A stretch of DNA of 64,000 bases from Aureococcus anophagefferens (Eukaryota; Sar; Pelagophyceae; Pelagomonadales; Pelagomonadaceae). Under the pieces are notes generated by a model. That model searched no databases. It was not told the origin of the DNA and was given only the letters and a program-made list of their open reading frames with translations. Positions within the stretch are counted from its first letter, which is position 1, and each line of letters opens with the position of its first letter. This document shows positions 50,408 through 59,454 of the stretch, in pieces. A program made the translations under genes and the position numbers. The stretch spans positions 326,101 through 390,100 of the forward strand of contig NW_008705583.1 of NCBI RefSeq assembly GCF_000186865.1. Reading direction: 5' to 3'.

Positions 50408-50454
50408 ATCTTGACGCGGGGGTTGCCGTCGAGCCAACTAAGTCGGAGCCAAAC

Positions 50455-51165
50455 ATGGCCGCCAGCGCAGCGTTGAAGCGCCTCGTCCTCGCGCTGAGCG
50501 CCCTGGCGGCGTGCGCGCTGCGCGCGACGACGCCCGCGGTCCGCGCGACGGCGCCCGCGAGGCCAGCGGTCCCGCGGCGCCTCGCCCTGGACCGGCGAAC
50601 GACGATCGCCACGGTCGCCGCCGGCGCGCTCGGGGCGCTCGGCGGCCGCCCGTCGGCCGCGCGGGCGGAGCCGGAGCAGGCGAACAACAACGTGGTCCTC
50701 GTGCTGCGCGTGCAGGAGGCGTGCTCCCAGGAGAAGCGGCTCATCAAGAGCGGCAAGTTCAAGGACGTGCAGCGCGCGAACATCAAGCTCGCCGTGAACC
50801 TCATGCTGACGAACTACGCGCTCCTCGACAACGTGAACCAGGCGTCGACGCTCGCGCGGGGCCGGTCCCAGGAGGCGCTCAACGTCGGCGTCGGCGCCGT
50901 CGAGGCCCTACAACAGGTCCTCGACTACTTTGACAGCTCGTCGAAGAGCCTCAAGGTCGACACGATCTCCAGCGAGAAGCAGGAGTTCGTCGTCAAGGCC
51001 CTGGACGTCGCCGCGCAGCGCATCGACAGCTTCCTCACCTACCTCCCGGCCGCGCAGGTCGACAAGGCGAAGGCCCTCATCGCCTACGAGAACGACCTCA
51101 ACCTCAAGGAGTACGCCGAGCAGAACAAGGGCGAGAAGTACCTCAACCCGACGCCCGGCGCGTAG
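50455..51165 (+). CDS. Thylakoid lumen protein with twin-arginine signal
   Basis: A 236-residue protein from ATG 50455. The N-terminus is tripartite: hydrophobic signal (LKRLVLALSALAACALRATT), a Pro/Ala/Arg transit segment, then a twin-arginine lumen signal (LDRRTTIATVAAGALGALGG) ending ARA before EPEQ. The mature part of about 160 residues is helical: VVLVLRVQEACSQEKRLIKS, NIKLAVNLMLTNYALLDNVN, LQQVLDYFDSSSKSLKVDTI, IDSFLTYLPAAQVDKAKALI. It resembles a conserved lumenal protein of plants and algae with a four-helix (PsbQ-like) character, but I cannot name it. Role in photosystem II assembly or stability is a guess. Plastid thylakoid location is strongly supported by the presequence. Confidence 0.78.
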   Translation: MAASAALKRLVLALSALAACALRATTPAVRATAPARPAVPRRLALDRRTTIATVAAGALGALGGRPSAARAEPEQANNNVVLVLRVQEACSQEKRLIKSGKFKDVQRANIKLAVNLMLTNYALLDNVNQASTLARGRSQEALNVGVGAVEALQQVLDYFDSSSKSLKVDTISSEKQEFVVKALDVAAQRIDSFLTYLPAAQVDKAKALIAYENDLNLKEYAEQNKGEKYLNPTPGA

Positions 51166-51205
51166 GGTATAACAACCTGCTCGGGACTCGGCGAGCCGCG
51201 GCGCG

Positions 51206-51679
51206 TCACGCGAGGAGGAGCTTGGAGCTCGACTTGGGGATGGGGCTGCCGAACCAGGACCGCGGACTGCCGTAGAGCGGGTCGCGCTCCGACAGGATCG
51301 TCAGGGCCGAGATCGTGCAGATCACGCAGTTGGAGCCCTCCTCGTGCATGTTGAACTCGTCGAGCGCGATGACGGAGCCGACCTGGAGCTTCCCGTCGTG
51401 GATGAGGTGGTTGAGCCGCGGGTGGATCGTGAACTGGGCGTGGTACCGAATGGAGTCGCTCAGGCCGCACTGGTACCGGTCCGTGCGGCCCTGCGGGTTC
51501 CGCGCGACCTCGAAGGAGCTCCGCGCGCAGTTGATGGCCTCGACGCTCACGACCTGCAGCACGGGCCGCTTCGGGATCTTCCGCTGCCAGCCGCGGACGT
51601 TGACGATCTGCTCCACGGCGTGCAGCGTGCACGGGTTCGGCCCGGCGACGCGCTCGAACCTAGGAGGGGGTGTGGGCAT
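51206..51679 (-). CDS. RPA70 N-terminal-domain (RPA70N) protein
   Basis: A 157-residue protein from ATG 51679 (MPTPPPRFERVAGPNPCTLH). From about residue 36 it matches the RPA1 N-terminal OB domain: KIPKRPVLQVVSVEAINCAR, RYQCGLSDSIRYHAQFTIHP, RLNHLIHDGKLQVGSVIALD, equivalent to the P-V-L-Q-V and RYRL-x-LSDG-x...QLN-L-x3-G-x-L blocks. In RPA this domain recruits checkpoint and repair proteins. The DNA-binding OB domains A-C of RPA70 are absent, and no continuation is found downstream, so this is a stand-alone RPA70N protein rather than full RPA1. An upstream exon within 51680-52069 cannot be excluded. Confidence 0.75.
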   Translation of the reverse strand: MPTPPPRFERVAGPNPCTLHAVEQIVNVRGWQRKIPKRPVLQVVSVEAINCARSSFEVARNPQGRTDRYQCGLSDSIRYHAQFTIHPRLNHLIHDGKLQVGSVIALDEFNMHEEGSNCVICTISALTILSERDPLYGSPRSWFGSPIPKSSSKLLLA

Positions 51680-52069
51680 CGGCGCGCCGCGAGGCTTCTG
51701 AGTCCCCAGGGCGCCATGGCTTTGCTATCGTTGCCGAGAGGCTGCCTCTCGCTCGTCTCTCGCGTGGAGAAATGTCTCGTTTTTTTCCGAGACGCGGGAG
51801 CGCACTCCTCGCGGGTCGGCGACGACTCCGGCGGGATGTCGATTTGCACGCCCATGCCCGCGAGTCGGTCGTCTTCGGGTTTGCGGCGGCAGAGTCTCGG
51901 TGGAGTTAATCTCACGGAGGTTGTAGTTGCAAATGATATTCAAGATGAGCCTGAGGAATTGCACAAGAGAGCCTGACAGAGAGGTGGTGCCTCAATTCAG
52001 CCGCACCATCACCTGGCAGCCCGCGCCGTCGCCTGGCAGCCCGCGCGACGCCTAGTAATAACAGCAAAA
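51680..52069. other. 390-bp divergent intergenic region
   Basis: Lies between the RPA70N gene (minus) and the pirin gene (plus). It is less GC-biased than coding sequence and holds 'CTGGCAGCCCGCG' twice (near 52013 and 52031). No gene is seen; a short 5' exon of the RPA70N gene is possible. Confidence 0.35.
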
Positions 52070-53269
52070 ATGACCGATGAACCGCCGCCGCCGATTGTCA
52101 TCGCGGATCCGGCGCTCCTCGCGCTGCCGCCGCTCGCCGACGGCGAAGTGGTCCGCGACTCCGGCGACCGCGCCTGCGTCAAGCCGGAGGCGCCCTGCCC
52201 CGTCATGTTCGGCGCCATGCACAAGCTCCTGGGCCACAAGGACGTGCGCGGCCGCGGCTCCCACGTGCCGGCGGTGACGCACTGCGACCCCTTCGTGCTC
52301 TGCGACGCGATCCGCCTGCCCAAGGGCGCGCGGCCGCCGTTCTGCGCGCACCCGCACAGCGGCGTCGGCGTGATGACGTTGCTGTTCCAGTGCGCGGGCG
52401 GCATGCGGCCCTGGGACAACCTGAACGGCCCGGAGGCGGCGCCGCTCCTGCCCGGCGGCGTCTACCACGTCGACACGGGCGCCGGCTGCGTCCACGACGA
52501 GCCCATGGACCCGCTGGCCGCGTCGCTGCCGACGATGCGCGCCAACTTCGACGGCGGCGCGCCGGCGCCCGCGGCGTCGCCCGGCGCGCACGCCTGGCTC
52601 ATGCAGCTCTGGTACAACGCCATGGCCATGGACGGCGCGTCGGACGCGCCGCTCCGGCCGCCGAGCACGCGGGTCCGCGACCCGGCGGACGTCGCCGTCG
52701 TCGCGCAGGACGACGGGCTCCGGGCGCGCGTGCTCGCGGGCGCCTACCGCGACGCGGCCGACGGCCTGCGCGCGGCGCACCCGCTGGTCGTGCTCCACGT
52801 CGAGGTCGCGAAGGCGGGCACACTCGGCCCCTTGCCCGCGGGCCACAACGGCTTCCTCTGGGTCCTGGACGGCAGGCTCGGCGCCGGCGACGTCGAGCTC
52901 GAGTTCGGCGCCGAGGGGCTGTGCCTCCTGCCGCCCGGCGGCACCGCGCTCCGCCTCCGGAACCTCGGGGACGCGCCCGCGCAGGCGCTCGTCGCGCTCG
53001 GCGCGCCGCACCGCCGGCCCTACGCCAAGTACGTCGGCTACGGCGGCGGCTTCGTGCATCGCGACGCCGCGGGCGTCGAGGCGGCCATGGCCGAGTACGA
53101 GCGCGACCCGAGGCACTACGGCCGCGCGGCCGCGGGCGCGACGCGCGCCGTCGACACGTCGCACCTCGACCTCGTCGGCGGCTTCCAGGACAACGGCGGG
53201 CCCATGCTGGAGCGGCCCGACGGCGTCGTTGCGAGGTTCAAGAACAGGGGCAGCTCGACGGAGGCGTAA
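52070..53269 (+). CDS. Pirin-family bicupin
   Basis: A 399-residue protein from ATG 52070. The N-terminal cupin is recognisable: DPFVLCDAIRLPKGARPPFC then AHPHSGVGVMTLLFQ (pirin H-P-H-x-G), GVYHVDTGAGCVHDEPM (pirin T-A-G-x-G-x-x-H-x-E region) and AWLMQLWYNAMAMDG. The C-terminal cupin (LVVLHVEVAKAGTLGPLPAG, HNGFLWVLDGRLGAGD) follows. Pirins bind Fe and act as nuclear cofactors or quercetinases; which applies here is unknown. The final 60 residues (YAKYVGYGGGFVHRDAAGVE, DTSHLDLVGGFQDNGG) are extra to the core fold. His of the first motif and Glu of the second are kept, so metal binding is likely. Confidence 0.8.
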   Translation: MTDEPPPPIVIADPALLALPPLADGEVVRDSGDRACVKPEAPCPVMFGAMHKLLGHKDVRGRGSHVPAVTHCDPFVLCDAIRLPKGARPPFCAHPHSGVGVMTLLFQCAGGMRPWDNLNGPEAAPLLPGGVYHVDTGAGCVHDEPMDPLAASLPTMRANFDGGAPAPAASPGAHAWLMQLWYNAMAMDGASDAPLRPPSTRVRDPADVAVVAQDDGLRARVLAGAYRDAADGLRAAHPLVVLHVEVAKAGTLGPLPAGHNGFLWVLDGRLGAGDVELEFGAEGLCLLPPGGTALRLRNLGDAPAQALVALGAPHRRPYAKYVGYGGGFVHRDAAGVEAAMAEYERDPRHYGRAAAGATRAVDTSHLDLVGGFQDNGGPMLERPDGVVARFKNRGSSTEA

Positions 53270-53341
53270 TTTTGCGAGGGCCTCGGACGTTGCATAAACA
53301 TTGAACCGACCTTGAAGGTCCAGGGGCAGCCCCGCGCTGCG

Positions 53342-54715
53342 ATGGTGCGCGGCGCCCTCGCACTGGCCCTCTTGGCCGCAGGCACCGCCGCGCCGTGCTT
53401 CTTCGAAGTGCTCATCGACGGCGCGTGCATCGTGTCGCGCTTCGACGCCGTCGACGGCGCCGACGTCGACGCGGCGGCGAAGGGCCTCGCGGCCCTGCTG
53501 CCGCTGGACGCGCTCGCCGGCGGCGGCTGCGGCGGCGACGCGGCCTGCGCGCAGCGCGCCGTGCGCGCGGGCTTCGAGGGCGCGCGCGACGCGTGCCTCG
53601 CGCGCGGCGTCGGGAGCCCGTGCCTCGACGTCGTCGACGCTTCCGGCGCGCGCGGCGCCGTCGCGCTCTGCGTCTTCGACGCCGGCGCCGACGTCGCGCC
53701 GGCCGAGGCGCTCGTCGCGCCCATCGCCGCCGCGCGCGGCGGCGTCGAACTCCTCGTCCACGCGCGCGAGCCGTCGAAGGTCGCCGTCGCGTTCGACGGG
53801 GCGACCGCGGGCGGCGACCTCGCCGCGGCCGCGGCCGCGTGGGCCGTCGCGCGCGGCCTGCCCGCGGAAGTCGCCCCGGAACTTGCCGCCGCCGCTTCGG
53901 ACGCCATCGCCGGCCTGCACGTCAGCTGGATGGTCGGCGGCCTGCCGCTCGCGCGCGCGCTCCAAGGGCCCGCGGCGCCGTTTGCGGCGCGCGCGGCCGC
54001 GTACCTCGGCGTGAGCGAGGCGTCCTTCGGCCACGTCGCCGAGTTCTGGCTCCGGCGCGACGCGCTCTTCCTCGACGCCCTCGCGCGGCGCCTCGGCGGC
54101 GCGAAGCTCGCCGTACTCGACGTCGGCTCGGGCACGGGCGCGCTCGGCGCCGTCGTCGCCGCGATCCTCGACGCGCCGCGCGCGCTCTTCGTCGACGTCG
54201 ACGATCCCGACCAGCGGAACCGCGGCGGCGGCGCGGCCGCCGTCGCGACGTACGCGCGGTCCTTCGACGGCTTCGCGGAGCGGCGGCCCGTCGTCTGGTT
54301 CGACGGGCGGACCGTGCCCGCGCCGGACGACTCCTACGACGTCGTCTGCTTCACCTACGTGCTCCACCACGCCGCGGGCGCGACGATCAAGCTCCTCCGC
54401 GAGGCGCGGCGCGTGTCGAAACGCTACGTCGTCGTCCTCGAGGACCTCCAGGAGACGGCCGCCGACGCGGAGAACGCGCACGCGCACGAGCCCCTCGGCG
54501 CGTTCCGGACGCGCGAGGAGTGGGTCGACCTCTTCGTGCTCCTGGGATTTTCCGTCGCGGACCACGGGCCCTGCAACGCCGGCGGCCTCGCGGGCTTCCG
54601 CCACACGATGGCGTTCTGGATCCTGGAGAAGGTTCAGGACGCGCCGCCGCGGCGTCGCCGGCCGGCGCGGAGGCGGCGCGTCTCCGAGTTGCGGCGCGAG
54701 CTCGCGGCGACGTAA
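53342..54715 (+). CDS. Secretory-pathway SAM methyltransferase
   Basis: A 457-residue protein from ATG 53342 with signal peptide MVRGALALALLAAGTAAPCF. Residues 20-180 are Ala/Gly-rich with paired cysteines (GGCGGDAACAQRAVRAGFEG). From about 255 a class I methyltransferase fold is present: LAVLDVGSGTGALGAVVAAI (motif I), RALFVDVDDPDQR, VPAPDDSYDVVCFTYVLHHA (motif IV and a type-11 pattern), and LLREARRVSKRYVVVLEDLQ. The C-terminus ends in a basic tract (PPRRRRPARRRRVSEL). The substrate is unknown. The HHA tail of motif IV is typical of small-molecule and lipid methyltransferases. Location: ER/Golgi or, if the signal is part of a longer presequence, plastid, although no A-x-F junction is seen (APCFF is marginal). 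Confidence 0.72.
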   Translation: MVRGALALALLAAGTAAPCFFEVLIDGACIVSRFDAVDGADVDAAAKGLAALLPLDALAGGGCGGDAACAQRAVRAGFEGARDACLARGVGSPCLDVVDASGARGAVALCVFDAGADVAPAEALVAPIAAARGGVELLVHAREPSKVAVAFDGATAGGDLAAAAAAWAVARGLPAEVAPELAAAASDAIAGLHVSWMVGGLPLARALQGPAAPFAARAAAYLGVSEASFGHVAEFWLRRDALFLDALARRLGGAKLAVLDVGSGTGALGAVVAAILDAPRALFVDVDDPDQRNRGGGAAAVATYARSFDGFAERRPVVWFDGRTVPAPDDSYDVVCFTYVLHHAAGATIKLLREARRVSKRYVVVLEDLQETAADAENAHAHEPLGAFRTREEWVDLFVLLGFSVADHGPCNAGGLAGFRHTMAFWILEKVQDAPPRRRRPARRRRVSELRRELAAT

Positions 54716-54880
54716 TCGCTTCAACCTGTGGCGTTGGAATTCCCACCTAATGCTTTCGTGCCTACGAAAGTTTCCTCCTCGCAGTGGCGGACCGCCCACT
54801 GCGCGGGAGTGCATCTGAGTGCTCGACGGCATCACGGCACCTTCACAGTTTTCGCCCAGAAGTCAACGGTCGGACTCAGT

Positions 54881-55222
54881 ATGGAGGGCAGCACAACAAC
54901 AGCCCCCTACGTGCCCTGGTCCGAGGAGGAGTCGTCGGACGAGGAGCCGCCGGCGACGGATCTGCCGTCGCGCACTGTGCCCTGGACGCCGTCGGCGTCG
55001 GAGACGGCGTCGCGGCCCCAGTCGCGCATGGACACGGCCAGCACGTCCCGGCCCCAGTCCGAGGCGGCGTCGCGGTCGTCGTCGCGGCCCCAGTCCGTGC
55101 TCAGCCAGCTCAGCGACCGGCTGAACCGCATGGGCGGCGTCATCTCGCGCGGCACGCCGAGCGGCACGCCGAGCGCGGGTCTGTCGGGCCTCGCGGGCGC
55201 GACGCCGCCGACGACGGCGCCC

Positions 55223-55253
<31 letters not shown>

Positions 55254-55945
55254 AACCGATGATGAAAAAGAAGCGCACGCCGCGCAAGACGCCGCGCAAG
55301 ACGCCGCGCCACCGGTCCGTGTCGCCGGAGCCCGACTGGGTCGACGCGCTCGGCACGCTCGAGGACCCGTCGAAGACGCCGCGCGCCTGGGAGGCGGAGC
55401 CCGTGAGCGTCGGCGTCGTGCGCAAGCACTATCGGCTGCGGCGCCAGGGCGAGGAGGCCGCCGCGCGGGCCCGCGTGCGCCGCGACAACGAGCTCAAGGG
55501 CAAGTTTCGCCGGTCCGGCGCGCGGGCCGACGGCGCGATGTCGTCGTCGTCCGACGACGACGACGACGAGGCGTCGAAGCCCGTCGTCGTCGACGACCCG
55601 GAGATCACGAAGCTGTACGGGTTGGCCTACGGCGCGGTGGCGAACGACGCCGGAGCGCGGGACGCGTTGGTCGCGCGCGTCGACGCGGAGCTGCGGAGCG
55701 GCGGGCCCGTGCTCCTCGTGGCGCACCCGGACGACAACGACGGCGAGGCTGCGAACTGCCGGCTGGTGCTGCGCACGCTCCACGCGGCGTGCAACCCGAC
55801 GCTGACGGACCCCATCCCGCCCGTGCCCTTGGCGCGCGCGGACGGCTCCGTCGCGATGAGGCTCGACCCGAAGCGGCGGCGCGAGCACGCGTTCCCGCTG
55901 CCGATCCCCGCGCCGGAGGGGCGGGGGCGGCTGTCGGTGTTGTAA
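54881..55945 (+). CDS. Disordered phospho-tail-type protein, unknown
   Basis: A 354-residue protein from ATG 54881 (MEGSTTTAPYVPWSEEESSD). The first 150 residues are low-complexity: repeated SRPQS motifs, GTPSGTPSAGLSG, a (PE)n tract (APEPEPEPEPEPEPEP) and basic KKKRTPRKTPRKTPRHRS. A more ordered central segment (VSVGVVRKHYRLRRQGEEAA) and a C-terminal segment (ITKLYGLAYGAVANDAGARD, CRLVLRTLHAACNPTLTDPI) follow. I do not recognise a domain. The frame is open further 5' to 54728, but no upstream ATG is convincing. A cytoskeletal or axonemal role is possible given the composition; that is a guess. Confidence 0.6.
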
Positions 55946-56071
55946 ACAAAAAAAAGACCTGGAACTGCAACGCCTACTGCAACGCCACTGCAATGAGGCA
56001 CGTGACGAGCTCTTGAGGCGATCCCCGCTGATCTCAGCCTGCGCGCCTCGTGCCGCACCGAAGCGCGCGAA

Positions 56072-57016
56072 ATGCGGCTCGTCCTCGCGCTCCTCGCGGG
56101 CGTCGGCGCCCTCCAGGGCGCCCCCAAGGCGCTGAAGAACCCCTTGAACGAGTTTCGAAAGAAGCTGGCCCAGTGGAGCCTCGAGGACGCGGCGATGCGG
56201 CGCGAGGTGCAGAAGGAGATGCGGCGCGAGGAGCTCGTCGGGGAGCCCGACGCCGTGGACGCGTTCCGGCGGCTCCAGAAGTTCTACGCGACGATCCTCG
56301 ACGAGGAGGAGTACCGGGCGGCGCGCATCGTCGAGGGCGGCGGCGGCATCGTCCGGCCCGCGGAGGCGCCGCCGGACGTCCGGGGCCCGCTCGGCGACTG
56401 GGAGCAGCGGATTTCCGAGCTGCGGCCCGAGGACGTCGTCGCCGGCGCGCGGACGTTGGTCGCCGACGCCGCGGCGGCCGCGCGGCGCGAGTGGTCGCGC
56501 GTCGAGACGGCGGAGCGGTCGCGCGGCCGCATGGCGGACGTCACGGGCGTGCGCCAGCGGCCCCTCGACGCGCCGCCGTCGCTCCTCGGCGACATCGAGG
56601 GCTTCGTCACGGCCCTCTTCGTCGAGGAGCAGGCGCGGACGCGCGACGGCGGCGCCGTGACGACGCGGCCGCGCGACGTGCCCGCGCGGTACCGGGGACC
56701 GCTCGCGTCGTTCGAGCGCCGCGTCGAGGCCTACCTCGACGTCGTGCGCAACTACGAGCGGCGCCGCGTCGAGATCATCCGCGAGAAGATCCCGCGGCCC
56801 AAGGACGCGGACCCGACGTCCGTCGCGGGCGTCGTCGAGGCGTTCCTCAACGGCCTCGCGCGCGGCCCGCTCCTCGTCCGCGCCGTCGTGCTCCGCGTCA
56901 CGGAGCTCGTCGAGGCGGCGCTGCTGCCCGTGCTCCCGAACGAGTACGACGCCGACTACGACGACGACGCCGCGTTCGCGCGCGCCACGAAGCGCGGGCC
57001 CGGCGGGCCGCGATAA
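56072..57016 (+). CDS. Secreted or organellar protein with duplicated helical domain, unknown
   Basis: A 314-residue protein from ATG 56072 with signal peptide MRLVLALLAGVGALQGAP. The mature part is charged helix. Two similar blocks are visible: DVRGPLGDWEQRISELRPED near residue 110 and RYRGPLASFERRVEAYLDVV near residue 212, each preceded by a helix and a short Arg-rich segment, so the protein probably arose by internal duplication. FLNGLARGPLLVRAVVLRVT near 270 is hydrophobic but broken by Arg. No family recognised. The last residues (DADYDDDAAFARATKRGPGG) are acidic then basic. The gene is convergent with the sulfotransferase at 18 bp. Confidence 0.68.
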   Translation: MRLVLALLAGVGALQGAPKALKNPLNEFRKKLAQWSLEDAAMRREVQKEMRREELVGEPDAVDAFRRLQKFYATILDEEEYRAARIVEGGGGIVRPAEAPPDVRGPLGDWEQRISELRPEDVVAGARTLVADAAAAARREWSRVETAERSRGRMADVTGVRQRPLDAPPSLLGDIEGFVTALFVEEQARTRDGGAVTTRPRDVPARYRGPLASFERRVEAYLDVVRNYERRRVEIIREKIPRPKDADPTSVAGVVEAFLNGLARGPLLVRAVVLRVTELVEAALLPVLPNEYDADYDDDAAFARATKRGPGGPR

Positions 57017-57034
57017 GAGAACACGACGTCCTTC

Positions 57035-58030
57035 TTAGAGCCAGCCCGGCCCGCCCTCCTTGCAGTGGTGGCCCTGGAGCTCCTTGAGGTGCTTCTTCCG
57101 CGCGGCCGCGGCGTCGGCGGTGTCGTCGGCGAGCCGGCGCCTCGAAGAGCACGACGTCGCCGTCGCGTAGGGCGCGCCCGCGGTCGAGTTGGCGACGGCG
57201 GCCCAGTTGGACACGGACTCGAAGACGTTGTGCGCGTGCTGCTTCACGGGGAGGTGGGGCGCGTCGTGGCGGAACCGGCCGCCGGGCACGCCGAGGAACC
57301 GCTCGACCTTGGCGAGCGCGCCGCGCCGCCGCTCCGGCGCGCACAGGTCCGCCTCGTACCAGAGCTCGAGCAGCGCCGGCCGGTCGTCCGCGTCGAGGCT
57401 CGCGACGGCGCGCCGCGCGTAGGCCGCGAACGCGGCCTCGTGGTCCCGCCACGCCTCGAAGAGCTCCGGCGAGATCGCGACGTCGAGCTCGCGGACCTTG
57501 ACGCGCGCGCTGTCGGCGTAGGTCGCCCAGACGTTGGACTTTTGCGCGAGGCAGATGGAGATGTACTGCTCGAGCGCGTTCGAGCGCTGGAGCAGGACGA
57601 CGTGCGTCGCCCACTCCAAAAACACGGGCAGGTTCTCCCACTCGAGGTGCTTGCTGAAGAGCTTGAAGCCGACGACGGGCGCGCGCGTCGACGCCGTGGC
57701 CGCGATGGCGTCGAGCAGCTCGCCGGGGCGGCTCCGCCGCCGGCCGAAGACGTCGTCGCGCACGCTCACGTTGCCCGCGAAGCCGTCCTTGGCCGACGCG
57801 CGGAGGTCCGACGCGTGGAAGGGCTCGCCGTGCATGAGCACGTCGTCGTGGGTCCGCAGCATCTCCACGAGCAGCGTGCTGCCGGACCGCGGCGCCGACA
57901 GAAGCACGAGCTTCGCCGTCGTTTTGGTGGTCGTGGTGTTGCGCGAGATCGTGCCGTTGCGCCAGCTCGCCGCCGCGCCGAGGAGCGCCGCCGTGATCGC
58001 AAACGCCAGCCACGGGCGCACGCCGCGCAT
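57035..58030 (-). CDS. Sulfotransferase, type II membrane protein
   Basis: A 331-residue protein from ATG 58030. A short head and one membrane anchor (WLAFAITAALLGAAASW) indicate a Golgi type II protein. The PAPS-binding 5' loop is KLVLLSAPRSGSTLLVEMLR (R-S-G-S-T) and the 3' phosphate motif is VVLLQRSNALEQYISICLAQ (R-x8-S). Between them lies MHGEPFHASDLRASAKDGFA. Sulfate transfer to glycans or other hydroxyls is expected; substrate unknown. ALLELWYEADLCAPERRRGA precedes FLGVPGGRFRH, as in bacterial and algal sulfotransferase family 1/2 members. The C-terminus has a Cys pair and a KKHLKELQGHHCKEGG ending. Length fits the family. Confidence 0.85.
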   Translation of the reverse strand: MRGVRPWLAFAITAALLGAAASWRNGTISRNTTTTKTTAKLVLLSAPRSGSTLLVEMLRTHDDVLMHGEPFHASDLRASAKDGFAGNVSVRDDVFGRRRSRPGELLDAIAATASTRAPVVGFKLFSKHLEWENLPVFLEWATHVVLLQRSNALEQYISICLAQKSNVWATYADSARVKVRELDVAISPELFEAWRDHEAAFAAYARRAVASLDADDRPALLELWYEADLCAPERRRGALAKVERFLGVPGGRFRHDAPHLPVKQHAHNVFESVSNWAAVANSTAGAPYATATSCSSRRRLADDTADAAAARKKHLKELQGHHCKEGGPGWL

Positions 58031-59036
58031 GTTTATAATTTGAGCATCACACTCTCCGTTTGGGCAGCATTATGGTCTCTCCATGCTGTGTTTTTAGCGC
58101 GGCTGCATCATGCAGGGGAAACATCACGTCAACAAAACATTAGATGACGCCGTAGCTTATGGGGCAGCCTTCGGAGACGCGCGGGGGTGGTTTCGCGCAG
58201 CGGCCGGTGGTGGAGCTCGCCGCGTTGGGTCCGGTGGGCGCTCGGGGAGGAGCGTCCCGCTGCGCGCGTCGATTGGGCGGCGGGGCGCCGCGCGCGAGAG
58301 CTTGCAGTGCTTGGCCGTCGGCGCGGCGTCGTCCACGGGCCCGGGGGGCTGCCGCGCGCGCTCGCTTCGTTCGGATGCCTTCGGCGTGAGTCTCGGGGGG
58401 GGCTGGTGGGGTCGGCGCCCTCGGTGGCTTCGGTGTGCGGGCTTCGATGTGCCCGTGTCCATTCGTTTCTTTGCATTCTGCAGCGTCTCCTCGTAGCGTG
58501 GCGCTCTGTGCGGTTCCGTCGACGTCGGCGTCTTTGCTCTCTTCGGTCCCGCTGACTACGGGTGTCCTCTTCGGCGGTGCCCTCGGCTAGCCACTTGTGG
58601 TCCTGAGGTTGAATCGGCCTGGTCGAGCCGGACGTCCTGTCCCCGTGCACGGAGGTGGTGGTCTTTCTCAATCCCCCCGCTCCCGAGCCCTCCCCGCGGC
58701 GAGATCGGCCTTGAGACAACCCAAAGAGTTCTCGCAGGATGCTACTGCCTTGCGCCAATCCCGGCGTGCTCTCGGCGTGGCGGCCGGTACCAGGCTTGGC
58801 GCGAGTGTACCGCCGCCACACCTCCGATCCGAGTGCACGCGCGATCTTTGGGTCGGAGGCGGGGGCCGGTGTGGGAACGCCAACCCCCCGGCTACGCCTC
58901 CGTCTGAGCCTCCGGGCGGGATCTTCGGGTGCGCACCCCCTTCAATAACTTGGTCAACATCACACTTGGTAATTCACCCAGTTCTGCCCAGCCTCGACCG
59001 CCGTCCTGTCGCGTGTGGGTGTGCCCGAAAACCTCG
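58031..59036. other. 1-kb stretch without a recognisable gene
   Basis: Open frames exist on both strands but are Arg/Pro-rich shadows without codon bias. The plus strand from about 58380 to 58620 is T- and G-rich (GGTGGCTTCGGTGTGCGGGC and similar), unlike coding sequence. At 58937-58960 it carries the 24-bp motif also found at 38454. It might hold an untranslated leader, a non-coding RNA gene or decayed sequence; I cannot tell. Confidence 0.4.
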
Positions 59037-59444
59037 ATGGCTTTGCGACTCTTCCGCGCGATCGCTGTCGCGACGACCCTGGCGGTCGGCGCCGTCGGCG
59101 GCAAGTCGACGTGCGAGCGCCTCGACGGGGCGACGGCGATCTTCGCCGACATGCACGACGGCGACCAGAAGGCCGTGGAGATCTCCGGAGACACGCTGAC
59201 CATCAAGCCCCACGGGAACGACGAGACGTGGGAGGTCGTCGCCGCGCTCGACCTGCAGTATTGCAACGCGTCCATCGACTTCAACGTCCCGGGCAAGCCG
59301 TCGCCGCCGCCGGTCAACCTCACGGCGGAGCTGTGGTCGATGCAGGCGCCCGAGCTGAACCTCGCCAACTACGCGCTGAAATTTGTGGACCACACGGGCA
59401 CGGTGGGCACGGGGCCCCTCAACATGTGGGTCCAGATCGCCTGA
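59037..59444 (+). CDS. Small secreted protein, unknown
   Basis: A 135-residue protein from ATG 59037. Signal peptide MALRLFRAIAVATTLAVGAV is followed by a mature domain of about 115 residues with two cysteines (STCERLDG, LQYCNASID), predominantly beta-like (DQKAVEISGDTLTIKPHGND, ETWEVVAALDLQYCNASIDF, VNLTAELWSMQAPELNLANY, KFVDHTGTVGTGPLNMWVQI). Two N-glycosylation sequons (NAS, NLT) are present, fitting a secreted glycoprotein. I do not recognise a family. It ends 10 bp from the convergent neighbour. Confidence 0.65.
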   Translation: MALRLFRAIAVATTLAVGAVGGKSTCERLDGATAIFADMHDGDQKAVEISGDTLTIKPHGNDETWEVVAALDLQYCNASIDFNVPGKPSPPPVNLTAELWSMQAPELNLANYALKFVDHTGTVGTGPLNMWVQIA

Positions 59445-59454
59445 GCCCCCAGTT

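Noticed and set aside
52052..54835. A 927-codon minus-strand open frame across the pirin and methyltransferase genes
   Set aside because: It is the antisense shadow of two well-supported plus-strand genes and shows only Arg/Ala/Val-rich sequence.
58129..58821. A 230-codon minus-strand open frame in the gene-poor stretch
   Set aside because: It is Arg/Thr/Pro-rich, lacks domain features and codon bias, and overlaps equally open frames on the other strand.
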